This document shows, piece by piece, positions 28,335 through 37,892 of a DNA stretch of 64,000 nucleotides (its first letter is position 1; every line of letters starts with the position of its first letter). Source of the DNA: Pseudomonas asgharzadehiana (GTDB lineage Bacteria > Pseudomonadota > Gammaproteobacteria > Pseudomonadales > Pseudomonadaceae); the NCBI RefSeq assembly GCF_019139815.1, contig NZ_CP077079.1, positions 4,030,001 to 4,094,000 on the forward strand, written 5' to 3'. The notes under the pieces were generated by a model. That model ran no database searches, was not told where the DNA came from, and saw nothing but the letters and a program-made list of their open reading frames with translations. The position numbers and the translations under genes were made by a program.

Positions 28335-28352
28335 TTCTTATTCAAACCGCCA

Positions 28353-30227
28353 TCAATACTTCTTGATGTCAGCCTGGGTTTCCAACTGCTTGCGGTATGC
28401 CGCGAAGTCCTGCTGGCCAACACGGGAAGCGAGGAAGCGACGGTATTGCGCCTTTTCTTCTTCCGTTGGAGCGCTCGCTTCGTTCACGCCGTTCAAACGC
28501 ACGATCACCAGGCTGCCGTCAGCGAGGGTCACGGTGGTGAAGGTCGGCTTGTCCTTGGCCGCAGGCTTGGGCATGCGGAACAGCGCTTGCAGCACGGCCG
28601 GGTCGACCGCGTCCGCGCTACGGGTAGCCGCTTCAGTGACTTTCCAGGCCTGGCCGTCGACCGGCTGGTTCAGCGGTGTCTTGCCATCACGCAGGCTGGC
28701 GATCAGCTCGTCGGCGTGAGTCTTGGCAGCGGCGCTGGCGCGCTCCTTGGCCATCTGGGTGCGGATCGCCGCGGCAACGCTTTCCAGCGGCAGTTGCGCA
28801 GGTTTGCGGTGCTCTTTGGCACGCAGCACGATGATGGTTTCCGGGTCCAGCTCGATGGCGGTGCTGTTGGCACCCTCATCCAGCACTTCCGGGCTGAACG
28901 CTGCGGTGACCACGGCACGGTTGGCCGCAACACCTTCACCACCTTCACGGCCGAATGGCGCGGAGGTGTGCACGGTCAGCTTCAGGTCAGATGCGGGTTG
29001 AGCCAGGTCGGACGCTTCGAATGCCGCATCTTCCAATTGCTTGGTGGCTTCGACAAAACGCTGCTCGACTTGCTGGGCCTTGAGCTCACGGGTCAGCTTG
29101 TCTTTCAGGCTGGCGAAGGTCGGCACCTGTGGTGCTTCAACGCCCAACAGCTTGATCAGATGCCAGCCGAAGGTACTGCGCACCGGCGCCGATACCTGGT
29201 CCTGTTTCAACGCGTACAAGGCGGTTTCGAAGTCCGGGTCGTAGACGCCAGGGCCGGCAAAGCCAAGGTCACCACCGTTATTGGCCGAGCCTGGGTCCTG
29301 GGAGAACTCCTTGGCCAGGGCTTCGAACTTCTCGCCTTTGGCCAGGCGCGCCTGGATCTCTTCGATCTTGGCCTTGGCTTGCGCCTCGGTGACCTTGTCG
29401 TTGACTTCAATCAGGATGTGCGCGGCACGACGCTGTTCGGCGAGGTTGGCGGTTTCTTTCTCGTAGGCCGCCTGCAGTTCATCATCCTTGACGCTGACCT
29501 GGTCGAAGAAGGACGACTTCTTCAATTCCAGATAGTCGATGACCACTTGGTCCGGCGTCATGAACTCTTTGGCGTGCTGGTCGTAGTAGGCCTTGACCTC
29601 GTCGTCGGTGAGCTTCACCGCTGCGGGGTTGGCCTTGATGTTGACCGTGGCGAAATCGCGAGTCTGTTTTTCCAGACGGGCGAAGGCCAGTACTTCGGCA
29701 TCGGTGACGAAACCGCTGCCCGCGATACCTGCGCGAACCTGACCGATCAGCATTTCCTGGGTCAGCATCTGACGGAACTGCAGACGGCTGTAGCCCAGCT
29801 GACGGATCACCTGGTCAAAGCGTTCGGCGTTGAATTTGCCGTCCACCTGGAATTCCGGCGTTTGCAGGATCACCTGGTCCAGTGCCGCTTCAGAGAAGCC
29901 GAACTTGGAATCGGCGGCACCTTGCAGCAACAGCTTGCGGTCGATCAGGCCCTTGAGCGCCGCTTCGCGCAGCAGTTTTTCGTCCAGCAGCGAAGCATCG
30001 AAATCCTTGCCCAACTGTTGCATCAGTTGGCGACGTTGCATGTCGACAGCCTGGCTCAGTTCGGTCTGGGTGATGGCTTCACCGTTGACCTTGGCCACGT
30101 CCTGCTTGTTAGTACCCGAAGCCTGGAAAATGGCCTCGATACCGGTGAACGCCATCAATGCGACGATGATCCCGATAATGGTCTTGGCAATCCAGCCTTG
30201 TGAATTGTCCCTGATATTTTGCAGCAT
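28353..30227 (-). CDS. ppiD: Periplasmic chaperone / peptidyl-prolyl isomerase PpiD
   Basis: A 624-residue SurA/PpiD-type protein. A membrane anchor lies at about residues 13-31 (IAKTIIGIIVALMAFTGIEA), then a SurA-N-like chaperone region, and a parvulin domain at about 265-360 (AAHILIEVNDKVTEAQAKAK and GGDLGFAGPGVYDPDFE). It sits near the Sec translocon and helps exported proteins leave it. Length fits Pseudomonas PpiD. It is downstream of hupB on the same strand, as in other gammaproteobacteria, but 230 bases of structured sequence separate them. Confidence 0.95.
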   Translation of the reverse strand: MLQNIRDNSQGWIAKTIIGIIVALMAFTGIEAIFQASGTNKQDVAKVNGEAITQTELSQAVDMQRRQLMQQLGKDFDASLLDEKLLREAALKGLIDRKLLLQGAADSKFGFSEAALDQVILQTPEFQVDGKFNAERFDQVIRQLGYSRLQFRQMLTQEMLIGQVRAGIAGSGFVTDAEVLAFARLEKQTRDFATVNIKANPAAVKLTDDEVKAYYDQHAKEFMTPDQVVIDYLELKKSSFFDQVSVKDDELQAAYEKETANLAEQRRAAHILIEVNDKVTEAQAKAKIEEIQARLAKGEKFEALAKEFSQDPGSANNGGDLGFAGPGVYDPDFETALYALKQDQVSAPVRSTFGWHLIKLLGVEAPQVPTFASLKDKLTRELKAQQVEQRFVEATKQLEDAAFEASDLAQPASDLKLTVHTSAPFGREGGEGVAANRAVVTAAFSPEVLDEGANSTAIELDPETIIVLRAKEHRKPAQLPLESVAAAIRTQMAKERASAAAKTHADELIASLRDGKTPLNQPVDGQAWKVTEAATRSADAVDPAVLQALFRMPKPAAKDKPTFTTVTLADGSLVIVRLNGVNEASAPTEEEKAQYRRFLASRVGQQDFAAYRKQLETQADIKKY

Positions 30228-30298
30228 GCGTCCCCCAGAAACGGTTGAACTTCAAAAATAGGCAACCGTGGAGCGTGGGTAGAGTCCGGATAGAAGAA

Positions 30299-30322
30299 AG
30301 GCGCATCCGAGGATGCGCCTTC
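30299..30322 (-). terminator. Hairpin AAGGCGCATCC/GGATGCGCCTT between hupB and ppiD
   Basis: A perfect 11-pair stem with a two-base turn (effectively a four-base loop). On the minus strand the tail is TCTTCTATCC, a modest T-rich end; the plus-strand tail is poorer. It probably terminates the hupB transcript or a small RNA upstream of ppiD. Confidence 0.65.
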
Positions 30323-30329
30323 TCGTAAC

Positions 30330-30430
30330 TGGCGGAGCGGACGGGGGTTTGACTTCTCACCCCCGGCGTGGCGACCCGATGGATACGTGGGTCGGCTACC
30401 GCTCCGCTGCCAGGCCGGACATGCGTCCGA
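30330..30430 (-). ncRNA. Candidate structured RNA element (three-way junction) in the hupB-ppiD gap
   Basis: Between hupB and ppiD the sequence can fold into an ordered set of helices. Outer stem: TGGC/GCCA (30330-30333 with 30409-30412) and GGAGCGG/CCGCTCC (30334-30340 with 30399-30405), with a three-base bulge. It encloses two hairpins: CGGGGGT/ACCCCCG (30342-30348 with 30359-30365) and CGACCC/GGGTCG (30372-30377 with 30389-30394). A further small hairpin, CGGAC/GTCCG (30416-30429), lies on the hupB side and the terminator-like hairpin at 30299-30322 lies on the ppiD side. Strand is taken from the terminator tail. It could be a hupB 3' UTR element, a processed sRNA or a leader of ppiD. I do not recognise it as a known family. 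Confidence 0.4.
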
Positions 30431-30457
30431 CCCGGGTAAGCAAGGCTTGATCGAAGC

Positions 30458-30730
30458 TTAGTTAACGGCTTCTTTCAGGGCTTTACCGGCTTTGAAACCT
30501 GGTTTCTTGGCAGCAGCGATTTGCAGTGCTTTGCCAGTCTGTGGGTTGCGGCCAGTGCGAGCTGGGCGGTCAGTCACAGAGAAAGTACCGAAGCCTACCA
30601 GTACCACGGAGTCGCCGGCCTTCAGAGCGCCAGTGACGGATTCGATTACTGCATCCAGCGCACGGCCAGCAGCAGCTTTCGGGATATCAGCGGATGCAGC
30701 GATAGCATCAATCAGTTCCGACTTGTTCAC
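30458..30730 (-). CDS. hupB: DNA-binding protein HU-beta
   Basis: A 90-residue HU protein, full length. Typical segments: [35 protein letters not shown] and the DNA-contacting arm [17 protein letters not shown] with the conserved Pro at the arm tip. It bends and compacts DNA. It lies between lon and ppiD, the usual order. The ribosome binding site AAGGGGA precedes the ATG. Confidence 0.97.
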   Translation of the reverse strand: MNKSELIDAIAASADIPKAAAGRALDAVIESVTGALKAGDSVVLVGFGTFSVTDRPARTGRNPQTGKALQIAAAKKPGFKAGKALKEAVN

Positions 30731-30880
30731 TCTAAGTCCCCTTATATATCTATTGAGTATGATTCTAAGTTTTTTTGGTAAACAGCAAAAACGAGTGCTG
30801 AATGGCCTACAGACACTTAAGAGCCGCTTTATAACAAGGGCTCTAAAATGCTGTCAAGGAAGCCCCCAGGCTTAATTGCA

Positions 30881-33277
30881 TTAATGCGTGCTAATTCTTT
30901 CCTTGGAATCAGACTCTCGCTTTTCGTCCTTAGCGACTATCTCCGGAGCCACATCCGGCAAGGGCTCCGGCGCGTATTGCAGCGCAATTTGCAGGACCTC
31001 GTCAATCCATTTAACCGGTTTAATCTGAAGATCCTGCTTGATGTTGTCAGGAATTTCCTTCAAGTCGCGAACATTCTCTTCAGGAATGATCACGGTCTTG
31101 ATACCCCCCCGGTGTGCGGCAAGCAATTTCTCTTTCAGACCACCGATGGCCAATACCTGACCCCGCAGGGTAATTTCCCCGGTCATGGCGACATCGGCGC
31201 GCACCGGGATGCCGGTCAATGCCGACACCAACGCAGTGCACATACCTACGCCAGCGCTGGGACCGTCTTTGGGCGTTGCCCCTTCCGGCATGTGGATATG
31301 GGTATCGTGCTTCTCGTGGAAGTCCAGAGGAATTCCCAGGCTACGGGCGCGACTGCGCACCACGGTCTGCGCTGCGGTGATGGATTCGACCATCACATCA
31401 CCCAGGGAACCGGTCTTGATCAGTTGGCCCTTGCCCGGGATCACCGCGGCCTCGATGGTCAGCAACTCACCGCCCACCTGGGTCCATGCCAGGCCAGTCA
31501 CCTGCCCTACCTGATCCTGCTGCTCAGCCAAGCCGTAGCGGAATTTCTTCACACCCAGGAAGTGCTCGAGAGAGTCGGCCGTGACCTTCACCGAGAAGCG
31601 TTTTTCCAGGGCATGTTCCTTGACCGCCTTGCGGCAGATCTTCGCGACCTGACGCTCAAGGCCACGCACACCGGCCTCGCGGGTGTAGTAACGCACGATG
31701 TCGCGGATTGCCTCGACGTCGAATTCAATCTCGCCCTTCTTCAGGCCATTGGCCGAAATCTGCTTGGGCGCGAGGTATTTGACGGCAATATTGATTTTCT
31801 CGTCTTCGGTATAACCCGGCAGACGAATCACCTCCATCCGGTCCAGCAAGGCTGGCGGAATATTCATGGAGTTGGAGGTGCACAGGAACATCACGTCGGA
31901 CAGGTCGTAGTCGACTTCCAGGTAATGGTCGTTGAAGTTGTGGTTCTGCTCCGGATCGAGCACTTCAAGCAACGCCGACGCCGGATCGCCGCGCATGTCG
32001 CTGCCCATTTTGTCAATTTCATCAAGCAGGAACAGCGGGTTGCGCACGCCCACTTTGGTCATCTTTTGAATCAATCTTCCTGGCATGGAACCGATGTACG
32101 TACGGCGATGCCCACGGATTTCCGCTTCGTCACGCACGCCACCCAAGGCCATACGCACGAATTTACGGTTGGTGGCACTGGCAATCGACTCAGCCAGGGA
32201 GGTTTTACCTACACCCGGAGGACCGACCAGGCACAACACCGGACCACGGATTTTCTTCACGCGCTTTTGCACGGCGAGGTATTCGAGGATGCGTTCTTTG
32301 ACTTCTTCGAGGCCATAGTGATCGGCATCAAGGATTTCTTCGGCGCGGGCCAGGTCCAGGCGCACCTTGGTCTGGGCCTTCCACGGCACTTGAACCAGCC
32401 AGTCAATGTACGAGCGCACCACGGTGGCTTCGGCCGACATCGGCGACATTTGCTTGAGCTTGTTCAGCTCGGCAGTGGCTTTGGTCAAAGCGTCTTTTGG
32501 CAGGCCGGCCGCATCGATACGCTTTTTCAGCTCCTCGAGCTCGTTGTGGCCTTCCTCGCTGTCACCAAGCTCTTTCTGAATGGCCTTCATCTGCTCATTC
32601 AGGTAGTACTCGCGCTGGCTGCGCTCCATTTGTTTCTTCACACGGCCCCGGATGCGCTTCTCGACCTGCAACAAGTCAATTTCGGCATCCAGCAGTGCCA
32701 ACACGTGTTCGACACGGGTCGGCAGGTCGATGATTTCGAGGATGTCTTGCTTCTGCTCGATCTTCAGCGCCATGTGCGCGGCCATGGTGTCGACCAGGCG
32801 GCTTGGCTCATCGATGCTGTTGAGCGAAGACAGGACTTCAGCCGGGACTTTCTTGCCCAACTGCACATACTGCTCGAACTGCGAGAGCAGGCTGCGTACG
32901 AAAACTTCGGACTCGCGCTCAGGCGCTTCGACTTCGTCGATCAGCGCCACTTCGGCGCGCAGATGGCCGTCCACTTCCATGAAACGTTCGACCGCACCGC
33001 GCTGTTCGCCTTCCACCAGCACCTTGACGGTGCCATCCGGCAGCTTGAGCAATTGCAGCACGGTGGCAACGGTACCGACGCGATACAGGGCATCTTCGCC
33101 TGGATCATCATCGGCAGGATTTCTCTGGGCCAACAGCAGGATCTGCTTGTCGCCCGTCATCGCGGCCTCGAGGGCTTCGATAGACTTCTCGCGCCCCACG
33201 AACAGCGGGATAACCATGTGCGGATAGACGACGACATCACGCAACGGCAGGAGAGGCAATTCAATGGTTGTCTTCAT
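30881..33277 (-). CDS. lon: ATP-dependent protease Lon
   Basis: A 798-residue Lon protease: N-terminal substrate-binding domain (about 1-310), AAA+ module with Walker [14 protein letters not shown] and Walker [12 protein letters not shown], and the C-terminal Ser-Lys protease domain. The catalytic Ser lies in [11 protein letters not shown] and the Lys in [14 protein letters not shown]. It degrades misfolded and short-lived regulatory proteins. ATG 33277 follows GAGGCGAA and begins the family N-terminus; the open frame extends further upstream across the heat-shock-type promoter, which is not coding. A heat-shock sigma-type promoter precedes it. Confidence 0.97.
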   Translation of the reverse strand: MKTTIELPLLPLRDVVVYPHMVIPLFVGREKSIEALEAAMTGDKQILLLAQRNPADDDPGEDALYRVGTVATVLQLLKLPDGTVKVLVEGEQRGAVERFMEVDGHLRAEVALIDEVEAPERESEVFVRSLLSQFEQYVQLGKKVPAEVLSSLNSIDEPSRLVDTMAAHMALKIEQKQDILEIIDLPTRVEHVLALLDAEIDLLQVEKRIRGRVKKQMERSQREYYLNEQMKAIQKELGDSEEGHNELEELKKRIDAAGLPKDALTKATAELNKLKQMSPMSAEATVVRSYIDWLVQVPWKAQTKVRLDLARAEEILDADHYGLEEVKERILEYLAVQKRVKKIRGPVLCLVGPPGVGKTSLAESIASATNRKFVRMALGGVRDEAEIRGHRRTYIGSMPGRLIQKMTKVGVRNPLFLLDEIDKMGSDMRGDPASALLEVLDPEQNHNFNDHYLEVDYDLSDVMFLCTSNSMNIPPALLDRMEVIRLPGYTEDEKINIAVKYLAPKQISANGLKKGEIEFDVEAIRDIVRYYTREAGVRGLERQVAKICRKAVKEHALEKRFSVKVTADSLEHFLGVKKFRYGLAEQQDQVGQVTGLAWTQVGGELLTIEAAVIPGKGQLIKTGSLGDVMVESITAAQTVVRSRARSLGIPLDFHEKHDTHIHMPEGATPKDGPSAGVGMCTALVSALTGIPVRADVAMTGEITLRGQVLAIGGLKEKLLAAHRGGIKTVIIPEENVRDLKEIPDNIKQDLQIKPVKWIDEVLQIALQYAPEPLPDVAPEIVAKDEKRESDSKERISTH

Positions 33278-33320
33278 GATTTCGCCTCTATGACAGTTGA
33301 AAAATATGCTTGAAGCCAAG

Positions 33321-33347
33321 ATGGGGGCTGCATGCAAAAAAAACAAG
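33321..33347 (-). promoter_or_regulatory. Heat-shock (sigma-32-type) promoter of lon
   Basis: On the minus strand CTTGTT (33347-33342) and CCCCAT (33326-33321, followed by CTT) are 15 bases apart. This is close to the RpoH consensus CTTGAA-N13/15-CCCCATNT and fits the known heat induction of lon. Confidence 0.7.
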
Positions 33348-33382
33348 CTTATTGCCCGCGGTTAAACGCAGTAAAACTCTTC

Positions 33383-33413
33383 GAAAAAACAAAGGGGCCC
33401 CTAGAGGCCCCTT
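33383..33413 (-). terminator. Rho-independent terminator of clpX
   Basis: AAGGGGCC (33392-33399) and GGCCCCTT (33406-33413) form an eight-pair stem with a six-base loop; on the minus strand it is followed by TGTTTTTTCG. Confidence 0.85.
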
Positions 33414-33437
33414 GTTTGTACCGAAACTGCGAAACGC

Positions 33438-34721
33438 TTACGCGTCTGGCGCAGCCTTGGCAGCCGGCTCACTGTTTTCGTAGATATACAGTGGCTTGGA
33501 CTTGCCTTCTATAACGCTTTCGTCGATCACCACTTTACTCACCTCGGACTGCGAGGGGATTTCGTACATGGTGTCGAGCAACACGCCTTCGAGGATGGAA
33601 CGCAGGCCACGCGCACCGGTCTTGCGCTCCAGTGCCCGCTTGGCCACCGATTTGAGTGCATCGGTGCGGAACTCGAGGTCCACGCCTTCCATTTCGAACA
33701 GCTTGGCGTACTGCTTGGTCAGGGCGTTTTTCGGCTCGGTGAGGATCTGAATCAGAGCAGCCTCATCCAGTTCGTCCAGCGTAGCCAGAACCGGCAGACG
33801 GCCAACGAATTCCGGGATCAGACCGAACTTGACGAGATCGTCAGGCTCGACTTCACGCAGGGACTCGCCCACCTTCTTGCCTTCTTCCTTGCTGCGCACT
33901 TCCGCACTGAACCCAATGCCGCCACGGGTGGAGCGTTGCTGAATGACCTTTTCCAGACCCGAGAACGCACCACCACAGATAAACAGGATGTTACGCGTAT
34001 CCACCTGAAGGAATTCCTGCTGCGGGTGCTTGCGGCCGCCTTGTGGCGGTACGGAAGCAACCGTGCCTTCGATCAGTTTCAACAGGGCCTGCTGCACGCC
34101 TTCACCGGAAACGTCCCGAGTGATCGACGGGTTGTCGGACTTGCGCGAAATCTTGTCGATTTCGTCGATGTAGACGATACCCATCTGGGCCTTCTCTACG
34201 TCGTAGTCGCACTTCTGCAGTAGCTTCTGAATGATGTTCTCGACGTCCTCGCCAACGTAGCCAGCCTCGGTGAGAGTGGTGGCGTCGGCGATGGTGAAGG
34301 GAACGTTGAGCAGACGAGCGAGGGTTTCTGCAAGCAGGGTCTTACCCGAGCCTGTAGGACCGATCAGCAAGATGTTGCTCTTGCCGAGTTCGACTTCGTC
34401 GCCTTTCTTGTCACGCTGGTTCAGACGCTTGTAGTGGTTGTACACCGCTACGGCCAGAACCTTCTTTGCACGCTCTTGACCGATGACGTATTGGTCAAGG
34501 ATGCCGCTGATTTCTTTAGGCGAAGGCAATTTATGCGCGCTGCTTTCGGCCTGTGCTTCCTGCACCTCCTCGCGGATGATGTCATTGCACAAGTCGACGC
34601 ACTCGTCGCAGATAAAGACCGAGGGGCCGGCAATCAATTTGCGTACTTCATGCTGGCTTTTGCCACAGAAGGAGCAATAGAGCAGCTTGCCGTTGTCCTC
34701 GCCGTTGCGGGTGTCAGTCAT
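33438..34721 (-). CDS. clpX: ATP-dependent Clp protease ATP-binding subunit ClpX
   Basis: A 427-residue AAA+ unfoldase. The N-terminal zinc-binding domain carries [17 protein letters not shown] and [14 protein letters not shown] (two CxxC pairs). Walker A is [16 protein letters not shown], Walker B is [10 protein letters not shown], and the ClpP-contacting loop region and sensor motifs are in place. It unfolds tagged substrates and feeds them to ClpP, whose gene lies directly upstream. ATG 34721 begins [20 protein letters not shown], the family start; the frame extends upstream into the clpP-clpX gap without family match. Confidence 0.97.
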   Translation of the reverse strand: MTDTRNGEDNGKLLYCSFCGKSQHEVRKLIAGPSVFICDECVDLCNDIIREEVQEAQAESSAHKLPSPKEISGILDQYVIGQERAKKVLAVAVYNHYKRLNQRDKKGDEVELGKSNILLIGPTGSGKTLLAETLARLLNVPFTIADATTLTEAGYVGEDVENIIQKLLQKCDYDVEKAQMGIVYIDEIDKISRKSDNPSITRDVSGEGVQQALLKLIEGTVASVPPQGGRKHPQQEFLQVDTRNILFICGGAFSGLEKVIQQRSTRGGIGFSAEVRSKEEGKKVGESLREVEPDDLVKFGLIPEFVGRLPVLATLDELDEAALIQILTEPKNALTKQYAKLFEMEGVDLEFRTDALKSVAKRALERKTGARGLRSILEGVLLDTMYEIPSQSEVSKVVIDESVIEGKSKPLYIYENSEPAAKAAPDA

Positions 34722-34769
34722 TCGTTCGATCCAAATCCGATAGGCTTGCAACACAAGATGAAGGCTTAT

Positions 34770-34789
34770 GCGGGCTTTTTCAAGCCCGC
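34770..34789 (-). promoter_or_regulatory. Perfect hairpin in the clpP-clpX gap
   Basis: GCGGGCTT (34770-34777) pairs with AAGCCCGC (34782-34789) around a four-base loop. On the minus strand no T-run follows, so it looks like an attenuator or RNA-processing/stability hairpin rather than a full terminator between clpP and clpX. Confidence 0.5.
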
Positions 34790-34833
34790 CGATGATCGGA
34801 AAAGCCGACCAGCCTTATTTTGAGGTGCTTATA

Positions 34834-35469
34834 TTAAGCAGGGCGCTTTTCGATCACTGCGTCGATCAACCCGTATTCACGTGCGGCTTCGGCGCTCATG
34901 AAGTTGTCGCGGTTGGTGTCGCGCTCGATTTCTTCCAGGGTGTGCCCGCTGTGCTTGGCCATCAGCGTGTTGAGGCGCTCGCGGATGAAAAGGATTTCCT
35001 TGGCGTGGATTTCTATGTCCGACGCCTGGCCCTGGAAACCGCCCAGTGGCTGGTGAATCATCACGCGTGAGTTCGGCAGGCAGTAACGCTTGCCCTCGGC
35101 ACCGGCGGTCAGCAGGAAGGCGCCCATGCTGCAGGCCTGGCCAATACAGGTCGTCGATACGTTCGGCTTGATGAACTGCATGGTGTCGTAGATCGACATG
35201 CCCGCGGTCACCGAACCGCCCGGCGAGTTAATGTAGAGATGGATGTCCTTGTCCGGGTTTTCCGCTTCAAGGAACAGCAGTTGCGCACAGATCAGGTTGG
35301 CCATGTAGTCCTCTACCGGGCCCACCAGAAAGATCACTCGCTCCTTGAGCAGGCGCGAGTAGATGTCGTAGGCGCGTTCGCCACGAGCGGACTGCTCGAC
35401 AACCATCGGGACCAGGCCGCCTGCGGCCTGGATATCAGAGTTCTGCTGAATATAGGAATTACGGAACAT
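34834..35469 (-). CDS. clpP: ATP-dependent Clp protease proteolytic subunit ClpP
   Basis: A 211-residue serine peptidase, normal length. The catalytic triad is Ser114 (GQACSMGAF), His139 (VMIHQPLGG) and Asp188 (DTNRDNF), with the same spacing as in E. coli ClpP. The N-terminal segment before [20 protein letters not shown] is the short propeptide. It forms the 14-subunit chamber used by ClpX and ClpA. It lies between tig and clpX, the classical tig-clpP-clpX-lon order. Confidence 0.97.
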   Translation of the reverse strand: MFRNSYIQQNSDIQAAGGLVPMVVEQSARGERAYDIYSRLLKERVIFLVGPVEDYMANLICAQLLFLEAENPDKDIHLYINSPGGSVTAGMSIYDTMQFIKPNVSTTCIGQACSMGAFLLTAGAEGKRYCLPNSRVMIHQPLGGFQGQASDIEIHAKEILFIRERLNTLMAKHSGHTLEEIERDTNRDNFMSAEAAREYGLIDAVIEKRPA

Positions 35470-35499
35470 GCTCTGCAGTTACTCCCAAATAGTCATGTC

Positions 35500-35535
35500 T
35501 TGAAAACGCATAAGCCAGCGCGAGGCTGGCTTATG
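35500..35535 (-). terminator. Terminator or attenuator of tig
   Basis: CATAAGCCAGC (35509-35519) and GCTGGCTTATG (35525-35535) form a perfect 11-pair stem with a five-base loop; on the minus strand the tail is CGTTTTCAAG. It probably separates tig from clpP, perhaps with read-through. Confidence 0.75.
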
Positions 35536-35560
35536 GTTGTATTTCCAACGAGTTGGACAA

Positions 35561-36871
35561 TCAGTCGGCTTGTGCTGCTTCCGCCGGTTTGACTGCTTCT
35601 TCGTAAGAGACCGCTTTATCGGTCACCTTAGCCTTCTGCAGAACAGTATCCACAACTTGTTCTTCCAGCACAACCGAACGTACTTCGTTCAGCTGTTGGT
35701 CGTTCTTGTAGTACCAAGCCACAACCTGCTCAGGCTCCTGGTAGGCCGAAGCCATTTCCTGGATCATTTCGCGAACGCGGTCTTCGTCAGGCTTGAGGTC
35801 GAACTGCTTGACCACTTCCGCCACGATCAGACCCAACACAACGCGACGCTTGGCTTGCTCTTCGAACAGCTCGGCCGGCAGTTGGTCAGGCTTGATGTTG
35901 CCACCGAACTGCTGAACCGCTTGAACGCGCAGGCGATCCACTTCATTGGACAGCAGAGCCTTAGGCACTTCGATCGGGTTGGTCGCCAGCAGACCGTCCA
36001 TGACCTGGTTCTTGACCTTGGACTTGATGGCCTGACGCAGCTCGCGCTCCATGTTCTTGCGAACTTCGGTGCGGAAACCTTCGATACCGGTTTCCTTGAT
36101 ACCAAACTGGGCGAAGAACTCTTCGTTCAGCTCTGGCAGCTTAGGCTCGGAAACACTGTTGACAGTCACGGTGAACTCGGCGGCTTTGCCGGCCAGGTCC
36201 AGGTTCTGGTAGTCAGCAGGGAAAGTCAGGTTCAGAACGCGCTCTTCGCCAGCCTTGGCGCCAACCAGGCCGTCTTCGAAACCAGGGATCATGCGGTTGG
36301 AACCCAGCACCAGCTGAGTACCCTTGGCGGAGCCGCCAGCGAACACTTCGCCGTCAACCTTGCCCACGAAATCGATGTTCAACTGGTCTTCGCTCTGAGC
36401 GGCACGGTCGGCCACTTCGAAACGGGTGTTCTGCTTGCGCAGGATTTCCAGCATGTTGTCCAGGTCGGCATCAGCGACGTCGGCGCTCAGGCGCTCGACT
36501 TCGATACCGTCAAAGCCGGCAACCTCAAACTCTGGGAACACTTCGAATACGGCAACGTATTCCAGGTCCTTGCCAGCTTCCAGGGACTTCGGCTCAATCG
36601 AAGGCGAGCCAGCCGGGTTCAGCTTTTGCTCGACAACGGCTTCGTAGAAAGAAGCCTGGATGACGTCACCCACAGCTTCCTGGCGCGCATCGGCACCAAA
36701 ACGGCGCTTGATTTCGCTCATCGGCACTTTGCCTGGACGGAAACCAGCGATCTTGGCCTTTTGGGCAGTCTGCTGCAGACGCTTGTTGACCGCAGTCTCA
36801 ATACGTTCTGCCGGCACGGTGATGCTCAGGCGGCGCTCGAGAGCAGTAGTATTTTCAACAGAAACTTGCAT
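35561..36871 (-). CDS. tig: Trigger factor
   Basis: A 436-residue ribosome-associated chaperone. The ribosome-binding motif is [10 protein letters not shown] (near residue 44), the FKBP-like isomerase domain is around [20 protein letters not shown] (about 155-240), and a long helical C-terminal domain ends in [10 protein letters not shown]. It shields nascent chains at the ribosome exit. ATG 36871 begins [18 protein letters not shown], the family start. It is the first gene of the tig-clpP-clpX-lon series. Confidence 0.97.
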   Translation of the reverse strand: MQVSVENTTALERRLSITVPAERIETAVNKRLQQTAQKAKIAGFRPGKVPMSEIKRRFGADARQEAVGDVIQASFYEAVVEQKLNPAGSPSIEPKSLEAGKDLEYVAVFEVFPEFEVAGFDGIEVERLSADVADADLDNMLEILRKQNTRFEVADRAAQSEDQLNIDFVGKVDGEVFAGGSAKGTQLVLGSNRMIPGFEDGLVGAKAGEERVLNLTFPADYQNLDLAGKAAEFTVTVNSVSEPKLPELNEEFFAQFGIKETGIEGFRTEVRKNMERELRQAIKSKVKNQVMDGLLATNPIEVPKALLSNEVDRLRVQAVQQFGGNIKPDQLPAELFEEQAKRRVVLGLIVAEVVKQFDLKPDEDRVREMIQEMASAYQEPEQVVAWYYKNDQQLNEVRSVVLEEQVVDTVLQKAKVTDKAVSYEEAVKPAEAAQAD

Positions 36872-37224
36872 GGATATTCCTCGTTGCACAGACGTTAGCC
36901 GGCCATTTCCGACCCCAATCAAGGGCATGCATTCTAGAGGGTCAAACTCAAGAAGTCACCCTACTGGAAATACGCCCGAAAACAGCCGGCAATTTATCGG
37001 TACGAAGGCACTGATGCACCTCGCCCCGGTGACAAATACAGCCCATCACGCCAGGGCTCTGCGCCGCCCCTTCTATATATAGAAGAAGTCGTCATCCACT
37101 TCCCTGACGGCCAACCCGCAAACGGGGCCGGCAGGCAGCGCGGCATCATCGAGCAACACAAATACGACGAAACGCCCTGCCGTTGCGACCCAGCACCTGC
37201 AGTCGCGAATATTTGAACCGCTAA
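36872..37224. other. Intergenic region upstream of tig
   Basis: About 350 bases with no convincing gene. It holds the tig promoter region and a perfect 16-base palindrome, CTTCTATATATAGAAG, at 37070-37085. No known site was recognised for the palindrome. The terminator of the tRNA array follows from 37225. Confidence 0.5.
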
Positions 37225-37260
37225 AACCAAAAAAGGCGCCAGACTGTTAAATCTGGCGCC
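37225..37260 (-). terminator. Terminator of the tRNA array
   Basis: GGCGCCAGA (37235-37243) pairs with TCTGGCGCC (37252-37260); on the minus strand TTTTTTGGTTTTAG follows. The same hairpin, with a different loop, recurs at 37518-37552 behind the other tRNA-His gene. Confidence 0.88.
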
Positions 37261-37269
37261 TTTCGAATA

Positions 37270-37345
37270 TGGGGTGGACGAAGGGGATCGAACCCTCGAC
37301 AACGGGAGTCACAATCCCGTGCTCTACCAACTGAGCTACGCCCAC
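37270..37345 (-). tRNA. tRNA-His (anticodon GTG), copy 1
   Basis: A 76-nucleotide cloverleaf with encoded CCA. Acceptor GTGGGCG/CGTCCAC, discriminator C, anticodon loop TTGTGAC in CGGGA/TCCCG. The base before the 5' end is G, as the G-1 position of tRNA-His requires. Last gene of the minus-strand array. Confidence 0.96.
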
Positions 37346-37421
37346 CATATTGCGTTAACAAAGAAACCAAACCACTTCTTTGTTGAGCCCTACCCTGCCT
37401 GTCGACTGGGCCAAGCTATAT

Positions 37422-37506
37422 TGGTGCGGATGAAGAGACTCGAACTCTTACGCCTCGCGGCGCTGGAACCTAAATCCAGTGTGTCTACCAATTCCACCAC
37501 ATCCGC
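37422..37506 (-). tRNA. tRNA-Leu (anticodon TAG)
   Basis: An 85-nucleotide class II tRNA with encoded CCA and the long variable arm typical of tRNA-Leu. Acceptor GCGGATG pairs with CATCCGC, and the anticodon loop TTTAGGT lies between CTGGA and TCCAG. It reads CUA-type leucine codons. Confidence 0.95.
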
Positions 37507-37517
37507 GCTTGTAGCTC

Positions 37518-37552
37518 TTAAAGCAAAGGCGCCAGACGATTAATCTGGCGCC
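37518..37552 (-). terminator. Internal terminator-like hairpin in the tRNA array
   Basis: GGCGCCAGA (37528-37536) pairs with TCTGGCGCC (37544-37552). The minus-strand tail is TTTGCTTTAA, weaker than at 37225. With the upstream tRNA-His it forms a duplicated tRNA-His/terminator unit, so some transcripts may end before tRNA-Leu. Confidence 0.65.
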
Positions 37553-37563
37553 TTTTCAAAATA

Positions 37564-37639
37564 TGGGGTGGACGAAGGGGATCGAACCCTCGACAACGGG
37601 AGTCACAATCCCGTGCTCTACCAACTGAGCTACGCCCAC
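37564..37639 (-). tRNA. tRNA-His (anticodon GTG), copy 2
   Basis: The mature sequence is identical to copy 1 at 37270, including encoded CCA and the preceding G. Second gene of the minus-strand array, between tRNA-Arg and tRNA-Leu. Confidence 0.96.
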
Positions 37640-37671
37640 CATATAGCGCTACTTGTGCCAAAGCTGCCTAA

Positions 37672-37748
37672 TGGCGCACCCGGCAGGACTCGAACCTGCG
37701 ACCATCCGCTTAGAAGGCGGATGCTCTATCCAGCTGAGCTACGGGCGC
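37672..37748 (-). tRNA. tRNA-Arg (anticodon TCT)
   Basis: A 77-nucleotide cloverleaf with encoded CCA. Acceptor GCGCCCG/CGGGTGC, discriminator G, anticodon loop CTTCTAA. It reads the rare arginine codon AGA. First gene of the array behind the promoter at 37864-37892. Confidence 0.95.
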
Positions 37749-37863
37749 CTTATTAATCTGTACTCTTTGAGGATTACAAACTAAGTGCTTTCCAGCCTTG
37801 CAGAACAGCAATTCTGCTTGACCTTCTTAACCAGTGCTAGGCTGTGCCCGACAAGTGCGACGA

Positions 37864-37892
37864 ATAGTATAGAGGGGCTGGAAACCCGTCAA
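37864..37892 (-). promoter_or_regulatory. Promoter of the tRNA array
   Basis: On the minus strand TTGACG (37892-37887), a 17-base spacer and TACTAT (37869-37864). The region after the -10 (TCGTCGC) is G/C-rich, as in stringently controlled stable-RNA promoters. Confidence 0.75.

Noticed and set aside
28446..30203. A 585-codon open frame on the plus strand opposite ppiD
   Set aside because: Antisense shadow with repeated Gly/Leu/Phe runs; PpiD on the minus strand is complete and conserved.
30330..30412. Hammerhead ribozyme as an explanation of the three-way junction near hupB
   Set aside because: Neither strand has the conserved CUGAUGA and GAAA core sequences, so only an unassigned structured element is reported.
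30848..33313. An 821-codon open frame on the plus strand opposite lon
   Set aside because: The sense strand encodes full-length Lon with all motifs; the antisense translation is rich in His, Gln and Phe with no family resemblance.
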